Below are positions 51,925 to 61,124 of a stretch of DNA of 64,000 nucleotides, in pieces (the first letter of the stretch is position 1; each line of letters starts with the position of its first letter). This DNA comes from CF-13 sp036782775 (lineage in GTDB: Bacteria > Chloroflexota > Dormibacteria > CF-121), in assembly GCA_036782775.1 (NCBI GenBank), contig DAIPYJ010000003.1, positions 40,038 to 104,037 on the forward strand, written 5' to 3'. The position numbers and the translations under genes are program-made. The notes beneath the pieces were generated by a model. That model was not told the origin of the DNA. It made no database searches and saw nothing but the letters and a program-made list of their open reading frames with translations.

Positions 51925-51941
51925 CTTACAGTTACTGTAAG
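51925..51941. promoter_or_regulatory. TetR-type operator half-pair 2
   Basis: CTTACAG-TTA-CTGTAAG, a perfect 7-base inverted repeat with a 3-base spacer, located 13 bases before the lnt start codon and overlapping its probable promoter/ribosome-site region. It matches the first copy in core sequence, supporting one regulator binding both. Confidence 0.7.
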
Positions 51942-51954
51942 AAGGAGGGGGGAG

Positions 51955-53481
51955 ATGGCAACCGTACTGGCGGAGCACCCTCAGGCCATCACCTCTTCGG
52001 CAGCGGGCTCACAGTCGTCTCGCCAGCGGCAAGGCCCGAGGCTGGCCTTGGGCATCGCCTTGGCTGTCCTGAGCGCCCTCCTCGGGACCTGGGCGTCTCC
52101 GCCGTACGGCCTGTGGCCGCTCGTCTTCGTGGCCTGGGTGCCCATGCTCGTCGCGCAGCACCATGTGCTGCCGAAGCGCTGGGGCTGGGTGGCATTCGGC
52201 ATCGGCATCGGCGGCTACTACGCCGGATATCTCCACGGAGTCGTGAGCGGCAACTTCGCCGCCTGGGGGGTGTGGATCCCGGCGGTAGTGGGACTCCTCG
52301 CCGGCGTGGGCGCCATAGCCGACCGTCCGATGCAAGAGGCCAGCGGCTACGTCCGCTTCGTCGTCACCGGACCGCTCACATGGGCGGCGGTGGAGTTCCT
52401 CCGGGGCTTCGCGCCCGCCCTCGGTACCCAGGGATATGTGGCCTACGCCCTTTACCATGAGCCGCGGCTGCTCCAGCCCGTGAGCGTGGTGGGCACAAGC
52501 GCTCTCAACCTGCTGATCTTCGTCGTCAACTGGACAATCGCCTTGGGCCTGCTCGTCGTCTTGGACCGACTGCGCAGACAACCGCGCCGGCTCATCTCCA
52601 CCCGCGTGTTTATCGTCTCGGGCCTCGCCAGCGCGGTGCTCGTTGCGCTGTGGGGATCAAGCAGCGTGCTTCTATTCCGATCCGACCCCCCGACGGTCAA
52701 GGTCGCGGCAATCCAGCCTGGCATCCACACACCAGGCGCAGCGGACTTCCGACGGGACATGGCCCGTACTCGCCTGGCCGCTTCGAAGGGGGCGAAGCTC
52801 GTGGTTTGGCAGGAGGGCACCCTCTGGTCCCAACCGCAGGGCACGCCGGTCGGCTCTGAGTTGTCGACTCTTGCCCGGGAAAGCCACATCTACTTAGTTA
52901 TCGGTTACAAGTTCGTGACCGCCGGCGGTCAGCACAACGATGCGACAGTAATCGCACCCTCAGGCCGATACCTCGGTGTCTATGGGAAACAACACCCAGC
53001 AATCATGTTCGGCGACGACCAGACGAGCGTGGACGCCGGGACGATGCCCGTGTACCGAACCCCCTTCGGACGATTGGCCACGATGATCTGCTTCGATGGT
53101 GATTTCACCGACACGGCCCGGAGCGCCGCCGCCCACGGAGCCCAGATGCTGGCCGTGCCCACCTGGGACTGGCAGGGCATTGCCCCAAAGCACTACGGGC
53201 CCCTTGTCTTTCGGGCCATCGAAAACCGCCTCACCATCGTCAAGGGTGAGTTCTCATACGACTCAGTCGTCATCGACCCATACGGACGGATCGTGGCAAG
53301 TGCCGTCTTTCCGCGGGGTGGTCAGGCGACGGTGCTGGCCAAGGTCCCAGTGGGTTCGGGGAAGCCACCGTTGGTCACTCTTGGCAACTTCTGGGGCTGG
53401 CTGATCGTGGCTGGTGCGGTCTCCAATTTGGTCATGCCCCCGAGAAGAAGGCCTGCAGCGCCTGTCCCAGAGTCCCGGTAA
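51955..53481 (+). CDS. lnt: Apolipoprotein N-acyltransferase
   Basis: About 508 residues. The N-terminal half has six or so membrane helices (LALGIALAVLSALLGTWA, VWIPAVVGLLAGVGAIA and others). The second half is a nitrilase/CN-hydrolase domain with catalytic Glu in LVVWQEGTLW, Lys in GVYGKQHPAIMF and Cys in TMICFDGDFTD. Lnt adds the third acyl chain to lipoproteins. A strong GGAGGGGGG site precedes ATG 51955. Control by a TetR with two operators is unusual for a housekeeping lipoprotein enzyme and suggests a lipid- or antibiotic-responsive copy. A final hydrophobic helix (LGNFWGWLIVAGAVSNLVM) closes the protein. Confidence 0.9.
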   Translation: MATVLAEHPQAITSSAAGSQSSRQRQGPRLALGIALAVLSALLGTWASPPYGLWPLVFVAWVPMLVAQHHVLPKRWGWVAFGIGIGGYYAGYLHGVVSGNFAAWGVWIPAVVGLLAGVGAIADRPMQEASGYVRFVVTGPLTWAAVEFLRGFAPALGTQGYVAYALYHEPRLLQPVSVVGTSALNLLIFVVNWTIALGLLVVLDRLRRQPRRLISTRVFIVSGLASAVLVALWGSSSVLLFRSDPPTVKVAAIQPGIHTPGAADFRRDMARTRLAASKGAKLVVWQEGTLWSQPQGTPVGSELSTLARESHIYLVIGYKFVTAGGQHNDATVIAPSGRYLGVYGKQHPAIMFGDDQTSVDAGTMPVYRTPFGRLATMICFDGDFTDTARSAAAHGAQMLAVPTWDWQGIAPKHYGPLVFRAIENRLTIVKGEFSYDSVVIDPYGRIVASAVFPRGGQATVLAKVPVGSGKPPLVTLGNFWGWLIVAGAVSNLVMPPRRRPAAPVPESR

Positions 53482-53562
53482 CTCGGACCAGGCTGCGCAC
53501 CGACATGGTCCTCGATGCGCTCATGGCCTAGCTTGGCGCGGGCTGGCGTCCCTGCTTGTGGA

Positions 53563-54948
53563 TCATGCGTGCACCGGGCTGAGGAACGCCTTCGGCGCCG
53601 TAGGAGACGAAGGCGCATGCTCGGGCGCGACAGGGAAGGTGACCCTGACCTCCAGCCCTCCCTCCGCGAGTGCACACAACTCGAACGGCGCGCCGTGGGC
53701 GCTGGCGATGGCTGCCACGATCGACAGCCCCAGCCCGTGCCCGGTGCCGTCGGCGGACCGGGGCTCGCCCAAGCGCTCGAACGGCTCGGCCAGTCTGTCG
53801 ACGTCACCGAACGGAACGACAGGGCCGGAGTTGGCCACACTGAGGCGAGCTCCGCCGTCGGCCGTAGACGTCGAGACATGCACCCAACCCTCAGCGACGT
53901 TATAGCGGATGGCGTTGTCGACCAAGTTGGCCACGAGGCGCTCGACGAGCTGCGCGCTGCCGAGCATCGAGGCGGGGCCGAAAGACGACGTCAGGTGCAG
54001 TCGCGCCCGCGACATCTCCGCCGTCTTGGATTCGGTCACCCGTTGCGCCACGGCGCCCAGGTCGACGGGTGACCGGCGTTCCAGGCCGCGCTCGGAGACG
54101 GCCAAGGTGAGCAGGGACTCGATGACCGACTCCTGCTCTTCCCCGGCAGCGAGCACCTGGCGGCAGGCGCCGCTCAAGGCGTCGAAATCGCTCCGGGGAT
54201 CGTTGAGGGCGACTTCGAGAAGGGTGCGCTGGCGGGCCAGAGGCGTGCGCAGCTCGTGAGAGGCGTTGGCCACGAACTGTCGCTGAGCGCAGAAGGACTT
54301 CTCCAGGCGGTCGAGGAGCTCATCGAAGGTGTCCCCCACCTCCTTGAGCTCGTCGTCCGCACCCACGAGGCCGATCCGCTCGTGCAGGTTGGTGGACGAG
54401 ATCGCCCGGGCCCGGCTCGTGATCACCTTGACCTGCCGCAGGGCCCGTCCGGCCACCACCCAACCGAGGAGCACCGACAGAAGCGCCACGCCGGCAAGCG
54501 CCAGGCCCGAGAAGATCAGCAACTGATGCATCTCATTGGCGTGCTGCCGGTTGGCTGCATCTCGGAGGATGGCCAACTGGGCCTCAGCCTGCTTCGGGGT
54601 CGGGAACTGACCCGGAGGCACTCCGGGGATCGGGACGGGAACTTTGGCGCTGTTGTTGACGGTTGTGCCGATCCTCGATACCGGGACGCCTTGGCCCTGA
54701 GCGGACCCTTGCACCGCGAAGGTGCCGGCGCCCGCGCCTGTGGCAACGACGGCGCCGGAAGTGATCGTGACTGTGGCCCCGTGCTTGCCCTTCACGAAGA
54801 CGGCACCCGAAGTGGCGCGGTCCACGAGCACGTAGGTGACGGTAAGCAGCGCCGCTCCGGACACCACGAACAATGCGCAGTACAACAGGGTGAGACGGAG
54901 CCGCACTGTCCAGCGCGGCCCTCGGAGATTGGCGATCCGTCTTCTCAT
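53563..54948 (-). CDS. Sensor histidine kinase (OmpR-type two-component)
   Basis: About 461 residues. Two membrane helices (about 18-42 and 142-167) flank an extracytoplasmic Gly/Val-rich domain. A HAMP region follows, then the H-box QFVANASHELRTPLA (His about 231), N-box LVANLVDNAIRYN and G-box GTGHGLGLSIVAAIA. The start overlaps the regulator stop by four bases. With the divergent lipoprotein/efflux operon it probably senses envelope or drug stress. The C-terminal tail is Pro/Ala-rich. Confidence 0.9.
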   Translation of the reverse strand: MRRRIANLRGPRWTVRLRLTLLYCALFVVSGAALLTVTYVLVDRATSGAVFVKGKHGATVTITSGAVVATGAGAGTFAVQGSAQGQGVPVSRIGTTVNNSAKVPVPIPGVPPGQFPTPKQAEAQLAILRDAANRQHANEMHQLLIFSGLALAGVALLSVLLGWVVAGRALRQVKVITSRARAISSTNLHERIGLVGADDELKEVGDTFDELLDRLEKSFCAQRQFVANASHELRTPLARQRTLLEVALNDPRSDFDALSGACRQVLAAGEEQESVIESLLTLAVSERGLERRSPVDLGAVAQRVTESKTAEMSRARLHLTSSFGPASMLGSAQLVERLVANLVDNAIRYNVAEGWVHVSTSTADGGARLSVANSGPVVPFGDVDRLAEPFERLGEPRSADGTGHGLGLSIVAAIASAHGAPFELCALAEGGLEVRVTFPVAPEHAPSSPTAPKAFLSPVHA

Positions 54949-55616
54949 GGCTCTTCGCTCCAGTCGAGTCGGTAGCCGGCCCCTCGGACCGTCTCGATAA
55001 CCGGTGGGTCACCGAGCTTCGAACGCAACCGGCTCATCGTCACCTTGACTGCTGTCGTGAAGGGATCCGACTCTTCGTCCCACACCCGCTCGAGCAGCTC
55101 CTCGGCGGAGACGACACGCCCCTGCGCCGCCACCAGCACCTCGAGGACGCCGAATTCCTTGGGTCCGAGCTCGAGGTGAGCGCCGGCGCGGCTGGCGTGC
55201 CGGTGGGCGCAGTCGACCCGCACGTCCCCGGCGACGAGCACGGGCGGGGCGAGAGGGTGTGACCGGCGAGCCAGGGCCCCGATGCGCGCCACCAACTCGG
55301 CAAAGGCGAAGGGCTTCGTGAGGTAGTCGTCGGCACCCAGCCCCAGCCCGTCCACCCGATTTTCGATGGTCGAGGAGGCCGTGAGCATGATGATGCGAGC
55401 CCGGCGTCCGGCCCGGACGATCTCCTGGCACACCCGGTCCCCGTGGAGACCGGGCAGGTCTCTGTCGAGGACGATCACGTCGTAGTCGTTGACGAGGGCC
55501 TGGTCCAGACCGCGGCGCCCGTCGAGGGCCACGTCCACAGCCACGCCGGTGCGGCGGACGCCGATGGCGATGGCGTCGGCCATCGTCTCGTCGTCCTCCA
55601 CCACGAGGACACGCAC
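54945..55616 (-). CDS. OmpR-type response regulator
   Basis: About 223 residues. The receiver domain is VRVLVVEDDETMADAIAIGV, with the phospho-acceptor Asp about 51 in VIVLDRDLPG, then LTASS and YLTKPFAFAELVARI. The winged-helix output domain includes LGPKEFGVLEVLVAAQGRVVSAEELLERVW and VTMSRLRSKLG. The first Val of VRVLVVEDD is GTG 55616 (or GTG 55619). It is coupled to the kinase and divergent from the lipoprotein gene, with a candidate direct-repeat binding site between them. Confidence 0.92.
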   Translation of the reverse strand: MRVLVVEDDETMADAIAIGVRRTGVAVDVALDGRRGLDQALVNDYDVIVLDRDLPGLHGDRVCQEIVRAGRRARIIMLTASSTIENRVDGLGLGADDYLTKPFAFAELVARIGALARRSHPLAPPVLVAGDVRVDCAHRHASRAGAHLELGPKEFGVLEVLVAAQGRVVSAEELLERVWDEESDPFTTAVKVTMSRLRSKLGDPPVIETVRGAGYRLDWSEEP

Positions 55617-55637
55617 CACTCCAGGATGCCCCAGCGA

Positions 55638-55656
55638 AGGTTGCAAAGAGGTTGCA
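55638..55656. promoter_or_regulatory. Direct repeat, candidate response-regulator site
   Basis: AGGTTGCA occurs at 55638-55645 and again at 55649-55656, so the repeats start 11 bases apart, one helical turn. OmpR-type regulators typically bind such tandem half-sites. It lies in the 123-base divergent region between the response regulator and the lipoprotein/efflux operon. Confidence 0.55.
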
Positions 55657-55739
55657 GGACACCGAGATGCGCTGTAACCGGGCCGCAACGCGTCCAGGCG
55701 TACAACTCGACACGAGCCGTCTCGATGGGAGGCACGCAG

Positions 55740-56372
55740 GTGAAACGAGTTCGTTGGGGCCCGGTGATCGCTCCGCTCGCCGCCGTCGCCGTGCTGGCGG
55801 CAGCCTGTGGCGGCACGAGTGGGCCGGGCGTGGCCAGCCTGGGGACTTCGGCGTCGGGAGCGTCGCACTCGTCGACGTCGGGCAGCTCGCACGGCGCCAG
55901 CCCCCTCGCCTACTCGCAGTGCATGCGGGCGCACGGGATCACCGACTTCCCCGACCCCAACGGCCAAGGGCAGATAGCCCTACAGGGCGGGCCGGGAAGC
56001 GACCTGGACCCGAACAACCCGCAGTTCCAGGCCGCTCAGCAAGCGTGCCAGTCGCTGCAACCGAAGCATGCCGCTCCCAGCCAGCAACAGGCCCACCAGA
56101 TGGAGCAAGACGCCCTCAAGTTCGCTCAGTGCATGCGGGCCCACGGGGTCACGAACTTCCCCGACCCCCAGTTCCACAACACTGCGAACGGGTTCGGCAT
56201 CTCTCTGTCCGGTGGCGGGCCGGGGTCGGGCCTCGACCCCAACGATCCGCAGTACCAGAGCGCCCAGAACGCCTGCAGCAAGTACATGCACCTTCCCGCG
56301 GGAGGCCCCAAGGGCGGCACCACTCAGTCCGGTCCGAGTGGCAGTTCGGGCTCAGCACAGGTGATCGGATGA
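55740..56372 (+). CDS. Lipoprotein with two tandem QCMRAHG repeats
   Basis: About 210 residues from GTG 55740 (GGGAGG upstream). The signal peptide ends in the lipobox VLAAAC (Cys about 23). A Ser/Gly linker follows, then two repeats. The first has YSQCMRAHGITDFPDP and DPNNPQFQAAQQACQSL. The second has FAQCMRAHGVTNFPDP and DPNDPQYQSAQNACSKY. Each repeat has two Cys that could bond. It heads the four-gene efflux unit (four-base overlap with the next gene) and may act as its extracytoplasmic sensor or binding part. The function is not established. Confidence 0.75.
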   Translation: MKRVRWGPVIAPLAAVAVLAAACGGTSGPGVASLGTSASGASHSSTSGSSHGASPLAYSQCMRAHGITDFPDPNGQGQIALQGGPGSDLDPNNPQFQAAQQACQSLQPKHAAPSQQQAHQMEQDALKFAQCMRAHGVTNFPDPQFHNTANGFGISLSGGGPGSGLDPNDPQYQSAQNACSKYMHLPAGGPKGGTTQSGPSGSSGSAQVIG

Positions 56373-57601
56373 GCGAGCACGATTCTCCTCGTTCGCCCGG
56401 GGTGACCATCGAGGCTCCTGCTCAGGGCGTGACGAGCGGCCCTTCCCTCGCCCCGGACGGCGCTCGTGCCGGGGGGGTCGGCCTCGAGCGCACCGACCGC
56501 GTCCGCCGGCACCGGCGACGTGTGGTGGTAGCGGCTGCGGTTGTCGTCGTGGCCGCCGGCGCAGTCGTCACCGCCCTCGACCCGTTCCACTCGAAAGCCG
56601 CATCGTCCTCCAATCACCTGGCCACGTCCGTCGCCACGGTGGTTCGGCGATCCTTGTCACAGCAGACCCAGGTCAACGCCACTCTCGGCTACGCCGGCTC
56701 CTACAGCGTCGTGAACCAGGCTCAGGGGACCCTCACCGATCTGCCCGCCGGGGGCGCCGTGGTCGGCGAGGGGCAAGTTCTCTACGAGGTGAACGGGGCC
56801 CCGGTCGTGCTGCTGTACGGCACGACGCCCGCCTACCGGACCCTGTCCGAGGGAGCCTCGGCGTCGGACGTGACCGGACCGGACGTCGAAGAGCTGAACG
56901 CCGCTCTCGTCGCCCTCGGCTATGCCAGCTCCTCCCAGCTGAGCCCGACGTCAGACGAGTTCAGTGCCGCCACCAAGACGGCGCTCGAGGCGCTTCAGAA
57001 GCACCTCGGCGTGACGCAGTCGGGCACCCTGGGACTCGGGCAGGCGGTCTTCCTCCCCTCCGCTGCCCGGGTCACCACGGTGACGGGCACCCTGGGGGGC
57101 CCGGCCCAGCCCGGGCAGTCGGTCATGACCGCCACCTCGACGAGCCGGGTGGTCACGATCGCCCTCGACGCAAGCCTCCAGGCCGACGTGAAGGTCGGCG
57201 ACCCGGTGACGATCACTCTCCCGAACAACACCACGACGCCCGGTGTGGTGTCCGAAATCGGCACCGTCGCCTCCTCTTCTTCCGGCAACAACGGAAACAA
57301 CTCGGCCCCGACCGTCACGGTGTACGTCACGCCCTCGAACCCGAGCGCCACCGGCTCCTACGACCAGGCGCCGGTCGAGGTGTCGATCACGAACAGCAGC
57401 GTCGACAACGCGCTGGTCGTCCCGGTGAACACGCTGCTGGCGCTGGCGAGCGGGGGATACGCCCTGGAAGTGGTGCCGGCCCACGGACCGCACTACCTGG
57501 TCGCCGTCACCACGGGTCTGTTCGACGACTCTGACGGCCTCGTGCAGGTGTCCGGCGCTGGGCTCGTCCCCGGGATGCGCGTGGTCCAGCCGTCGTCATG
57601 A
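56369..57601 (+). CDS. Efflux membrane-fusion/periplasmic adaptor-like protein
   Basis: About 410 residues. A basic N-terminus leads into one membrane helix (VVVAAAVVVVAAGAVVTAL). The adaptor part has a beta-barrel/hairpin (NQAQGTLTDLPAGGAVVGEGQVLYEVNGAPV), a peptidoglycan-binding-like helix set (VEELNAALVALGYASSSQLS, then ALEALQKHLGVTQSG) and barrel strands (VVTIALDASLQADVKVGDPVTITL). This fits MFP components that work with MacB-type transporters. It overlaps both neighbours by four bases. Confidence 0.8.
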   Translation: MSEHDSPRSPGVTIEAPAQGVTSGPSLAPDGARAGGVGLERTDRVRRHRRRVVVAAAVVVVAAGAVVTALDPFHSKAASSSNHLATSVATVVRRSLSQQTQVNATLGYAGSYSVVNQAQGTLTDLPAGGAVVGEGQVLYEVNGAPVVLLYGTTPAYRTLSEGASASDVTGPDVEELNAALVALGYASSSQLSPTSDEFSAATKTALEALQKHLGVTQSGTLGLGQAVFLPSAARVTTVTGTLGGPAQPGQSVMTATSTSRVVTIALDASLQADVKVGDPVTITLPNNTTTPGVVSEIGTVASSSSGNNGNNSAPTVTVYVTPSNPSATGSYDQAPVEVSITNSSVDNALVVPVNTLLALASGGYALEVVPAHGPHYLVAVTTGLFDDSDGLVQVSGAGLVPGMRVVQPSS

Positions 57602-58335
57602 GCGAGATCGTCCTCGAGCTCGACTCCGTCGTGAAGGTCTACGACGCCGAGCCCCCTGTGGTGGCCCTCGACCGGGTGAGCCTGATCGTCGAGGCGGGCG
57701 AGCTCATGGCCGTGCTCGGCCCGTCGGGATCGGGCAAGAGCACGCTGCTGCACGTTACGGGAACCCTGGACCGCCCCACCGCCGGCAGGGTGACGATCAC
57801 CGGGGTCGACGTGGATGCGATGTCGGAACGCGACCTGGCGGCGCTGCGCGCCACACGCATCGGCTTCGTCTTCCAGAGTTACCACCTGGCCGAGCACGAG
57901 ACCGTGCTCGAGAACGTCGCCGACGGGCTGCTCTACGCCGGGGTGGCGACGTCAAACCGGCGTCACGCCGCAGCCCAGGCATTGGCGCGAGTGGGGCTCG
58001 CCCATCGCGCCGGCTTCTTCCCGAGCCGAATCTCCGGTGGTGAGCGCCAGAGGGTCGCCATCGCCCGGGCCCTTCTCGGGCGTCCGGCCATCGTGCTGGC
58101 CGACGAGCCCACCGGGAACCTCGACTCCGTCACCGGGGACGCCATCATCTCCTTGCTGGAAGAGCTCAACGAGGAGGACGGCACCACCGTCGTCGTGATC
58201 ACCCATGACCGGAGCATCGCCTCGCGCCTGCCTCGTCAGGTGGAGATGCTCGACGGGCGCATTGTGTCCGACACTGGCGCGAGAGTGGCAACTGCTCCGG
58301 TCGCCTTCGGCCTGTCTTCGGCGCCGCGTGGATGA
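57598..58335 (+). CDS. ABC transporter ATP-binding protein (MacB/LolD-like)
   Basis: About 245 residues. Walker A is GPSGSGKSTLL, the Q-loop region FQSYHLAEHETVLENV, the signature RISGGERQRVAIARALLG, Walker B IVLADEPTGNLD and the H-loop VVITHD. It is the ATPase of the type VII (MacB) exporter with the downstream permease, four-base overlaps on both sides. It is likely involved in export or envelope stress response, not in the cluster exporter at 6-7.6 kb. Confidence 0.92.
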   Translation: MSEIVLELDSVVKVYDAEPPVVALDRVSLIVEAGELMAVLGPSGSGKSTLLHVTGTLDRPTAGRVTITGVDVDAMSERDLAALRATRIGFVFQSYHLAEHETVLENVADGLLYAGVATSNRRHAAAQALARVGLAHRAGFFPSRISGGERQRVAIARALLGRPAIVLADEPTGNLDSVTGDAIISLLEELNEEDGTTVVVITHDRSIASRLPRQVEMLDGRIVSDTGARVATAPVAFGLSSAPRG

Positions 58336-59537
58336 CCGAGCCCCGGTCTCTCGCCGTCGGGAGGTTGCGACCGCGCGACCTGCTGCGGGTAGCCGCCATC
58401 GGCCTTCGGACCCGCAAACTGCGCGCCACGTTGTCGGCAGTGGGCATCGCCATCGGGGTGGCTTCGATCGTGGCCGTGCTCGGGCTGTCCTCCTCGTCCC
58501 AGGCAGGGCTGCTCGACGAGATCGACCGCTTGGGTACCAACCTGCTGGTCGTCACCAACGGGCAGACCTTCTTCGGCAAGACGGCCGAGCTCTCGACGCA
58601 GGCTCCCGGCATGATCGCCCGGATCGGCCCCGTCACCCAGGTCGAGTACACCGGCGATGTCACCGGCAACGTGTACCGCAGCCGCTTGATCCCCAGCATC
58701 AACACGGCCGGGCTCGGCGTCGAGGCTGCCAGCCTGGGACTACTGCGCGCCGTCGGGGCGGCGGTGGTGCACGGCACCTATCTCAACGCCGCCACGTCCA
58801 GCCAGCCCGTGTGCGTGCTGGGGGCGACCGCCGCTCAGACGCTCGGCATCGACGCCGTGTACCCCGGTGAGCGCATCTGGCTGGGCGGCCAGTGGTTCTA
58901 CGTGACGGGCATCCTGTCGCCGGCGGTACTCGCCCCCAACTTGGACTCTTCGGTGCTCGTGGGCTTCCCAGCTGCGGTGAAGTACCTGCAGTTCGACGAC
59001 CATCCCTCCACCATCTACGTGCGGGCGGAGACGAGCCAGGTGAACTCCGTCCACGCCGTGCTGGCCGAGACGGCCAATCCCGAGACCCCGACCGACGTGA
59101 ACGTGAGCCATCCTTCGGACACCCTGGTGGCGCGAGCCGATGCACAGAGCGCCCTCAACGGGTTGTTCCTCGGCCTCGGTGCGGTGGCCCTTCTGGTGGG
59201 TGCCGTGGGTGTGGCCAACATCATGGTCATCTCGGTGCTGGAGCGGCGTTCGGAGATCGGGCTGCGGCGAGCGCTGGGCGCCACCCGCGGCCACATCCGC
59301 ACCCAATTCCTGGCCGAGGCGGCCATGTTGTCGGTGCTCGGGGGCGCCGTGGGGATAGGGGCAGGAGCGCTCTCCACGGCCATCTACGCCACCATCAAGG
59401 GCTGGTCGATCGTCGTTCCGGCGGTGGCCTGGGCCGGCGGCCTGGGCGCCGCCCTCGCCATCGGCATCGTGGCCGGGCTGTTCCCCGCCCTACGGGCGGC
59501 GCGGTTGTCCCCCACCGAGGCCCTGCGGACGGTCTGA
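58332..59537 (+). CDS. MacB/FtsX-type ABC permease
   Basis: About 401 residues. One membrane helix lies near the N-terminus (LSAVGIAIGVASIVAVLGL), followed by a large extracytoplasmic domain (MacB_PCD-like) and three C-terminal helices in the FtsX domain (GLGAVALLVGAVGVANIMVI, LERRSEIGLRRALGATRGHIRTQFLAEA, WAGGLGAALAIGIVAGLFPALRAARLSPTEALR). The RRSEIGLRRALGA stretch is the typical coupling segment. It is the last gene of the operon. Confidence 0.9.
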   Translation: MTEPRSLAVGRLRPRDLLRVAAIGLRTRKLRATLSAVGIAIGVASIVAVLGLSSSSQAGLLDEIDRLGTNLLVVTNGQTFFGKTAELSTQAPGMIARIGPVTQVEYTGDVTGNVYRSRLIPSINTAGLGVEAASLGLLRAVGAAVVHGTYLNAATSSQPVCVLGATAAQTLGIDAVYPGERIWLGGQWFYVTGILSPAVLAPNLDSSVLVGFPAAVKYLQFDDHPSTIYVRAETSQVNSVHAVLAETANPETPTDVNVSHPSDTLVARADAQSALNGLFLGLGAVALLVGAVGVANIMVISVLERRSEIGLRRALGATRGHIRTQFLAEAAMLSVLGGAVGIGAGALSTAIYATIKGWSIVVPAVAWAGGLGAALAIGIVAGLFPALRAARLSPTEALRTV

Positions 59538-59612
59538 GGATGCCACGTCGAATCGGCACGCACCGTCGGCGAGGTGCCCCTCCCTGGAGATCGTCGTCGA
59601 GCTAGAGGTCGC

Positions 59613-61124
59613 TCATGGGACCACCCCGGCCTGAACCGGGAGCGGGCCCAGGCCGCTCAGGTGGCCGATGAACGCTCTGTTCGCCTCTGGGTCCCCCGAC
59701 TGTCCCGCGCAAGCGGGATCGGTGTCGTTCGAGGTGCACGAGCCGTAGAAGGACGCCCAGGGGACGCCATCGGGCCCGATGTCGACTCCGAGGAAGTCGT
59801 CACGGGCCTGGGGCGGGCTTCCCGCATATACCGGTGTGGCGGGGTCGTCCAGTGTGGTTCCCACGAACGTCGGCTGCGCGGCCAAGGCGTCCTGGGTCAC
59901 GCTCAGGTATCCGTCGTAGCCGACCCCGGACGCCGTGTCAGCCAGATACGACACCGCCACTTCGCCGATCCCCCGCTCGGCCACGAACCACTGCAACAGG
60001 TTCTTCGAGCCGGGGACGGTCATGTCCTGCGGCCCCGACCAGGTGGCACCGTGGTCGACACTGGTCCACAGGTCGAGGGCGTCGCCGTTCTGAGCGACCA
60101 GATAGAGGTTCCCGGCGGGGTCCACTCGCAATTCCCCGTCGTCCGGCACCGTTTGGGGCACGCCCCCGGAGTTGGTCACGATGGGCCAGCTGGAACCTTC
60201 GTCGGTGCTTCGGGCCAAGAACGTCCGGGACCCGCAGCTGACGAGCACGTACAACGAGCCGTCGGGGGCACCTTCGGGGTAGTTGCCGTCGCCGGCATTG
60301 AAGGTCTCGCCGTTGGTGCCGCACTGGCTGTGCTGGGGCACCGGCGACGAGAACAAGATCGAGGCGAACGACCAGCTGACCCCGCCGTCGATGGAGCGGT
60401 AGCAGGCGCGGTAGCTCGGGGTGAACAGCATGTTGTTCCCGCACCAGTACACGACGTCAGCGCCGGGCGCGTTCGAGACCGGCCTTGCGGGGGCCGAGGT
60501 GAAGCGAGGGTTCTCCGACTCGACGTAACCGGGGAGGGCGGTGTGGTACCAGTGCTGTCCGTCGTCGGGGCTGGCCATGAGCTGGGCGTAGCCCGCTGGT
60601 AGCTGGTCCTGGAGCGGAGTGCCCGACTGGGGCACGGGATCCGGGCTCAGCGCGTAGTAGTAGAGCCATCCCGTGGTGGGGTCGGCGTAGAGCTGGTCGT
60701 CCTGGGGCACCCAGGTCTGTCCGGCCGGTTCGTCGAAGCGCCACGTGCCACCTTGATCGCTGCTCACCGCCAAGCCACCGGGACTGACCTGCGTGCTGAG
60801 ATGCGGGCCGGGCAGGCCGGCGCCGTAGGCGGTCCCGGCCAGGCCGGGGGTGACGATGGCCGGTTCGTACACAATGGTGCCGTCGGCGGTCACGACCACC
60901 CGGGTCTCGGCGCCGCCGTACCCGGTGGTGCCGAGACACGGCACGACGGTGGATCGGGCCGGTACGACGGCGCCGCTGCCGGTGAAGGCGACGGCCGGCC
61001 GCGAGGTGGCACACGCCTGGCTCTGGGTGACGGCGACGCGGGCGGGGGGCGAACCTCCGAAGAGCACACCGAGAAGGATCGATGCAGCTGCACTCATCGC
61101 CAGCCACCGCCACATCCGCCCCAT
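59613..61124 (-). CDS. Secreted BNR/Asp-box beta-propeller protein
   Basis: About 503 residues. The N-terminal signal peptide is MWRWLAMSAAASILLGVLF. At least five Asp-box repeats are visible: SSDQGGTWRF, SPDDGQHWYH, SIDGGVSWSF, STDEGSSWPI and SVDHGATWSG. This is a sialidase/exo-alpha-sialidase-like beta-propeller fold; the sialidase active-site residues were not traced. ATG 61124 has GGAGG seven bases upstream, which decides the start within a longer open frame. The role is unknown, perhaps glycan binding or hydrolysis outside the cell. Confidence 0.8.
   Translation of the reverse strand: MGRMWRWLAMSAAASILLGVLFGGSPPARVAVTQSQACATSRPAVAFTGSGAVVPARSTVVPCLGTTGYGGAETRVVVTADGTIVYEPAIVTPGLAGTAYGAGLPGPHLSTQVSPGGLAVSSDQGGTWRFDEPAGQTWVPQDDQLYADPTTGWLYYYALSPDPVPQSGTPLQDQLPAGYAQLMASPDDGQHWYHTALPGYVESENPRFTSAPARPVSNAPGADVVYWCGNNMLFTPSYRACYRSIDGGVSWSFASILFSSPVPQHSQCGTNGETFNAGDGNYPEGAPDGSLYVLVSCGSRTFLARSTDEGSSWPIVTNSGGVPQTVPDDGELRVDPAGNLYLVAQNGDALDLWTSVDHGATWSGPQDMTVPGSKNLLQWFVAERGIGEVAVSYLADTASGVGYDGYLSVTQDALAAQPTFVGTTLDDPATPVYAGSPPQARDDFLGVDIGPDGVPWASFYGSCTSNDTDPACAGQSGDPEANRAFIGHLSGLGPLPVQAGVVP

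Noticed and set aside
59574..60602. Plus-strand frame of 342 codons over the Asp-box protein
   Set aside because: The minus strand has five Asp-box repeats and a signal peptide; the plus frame has no motif.
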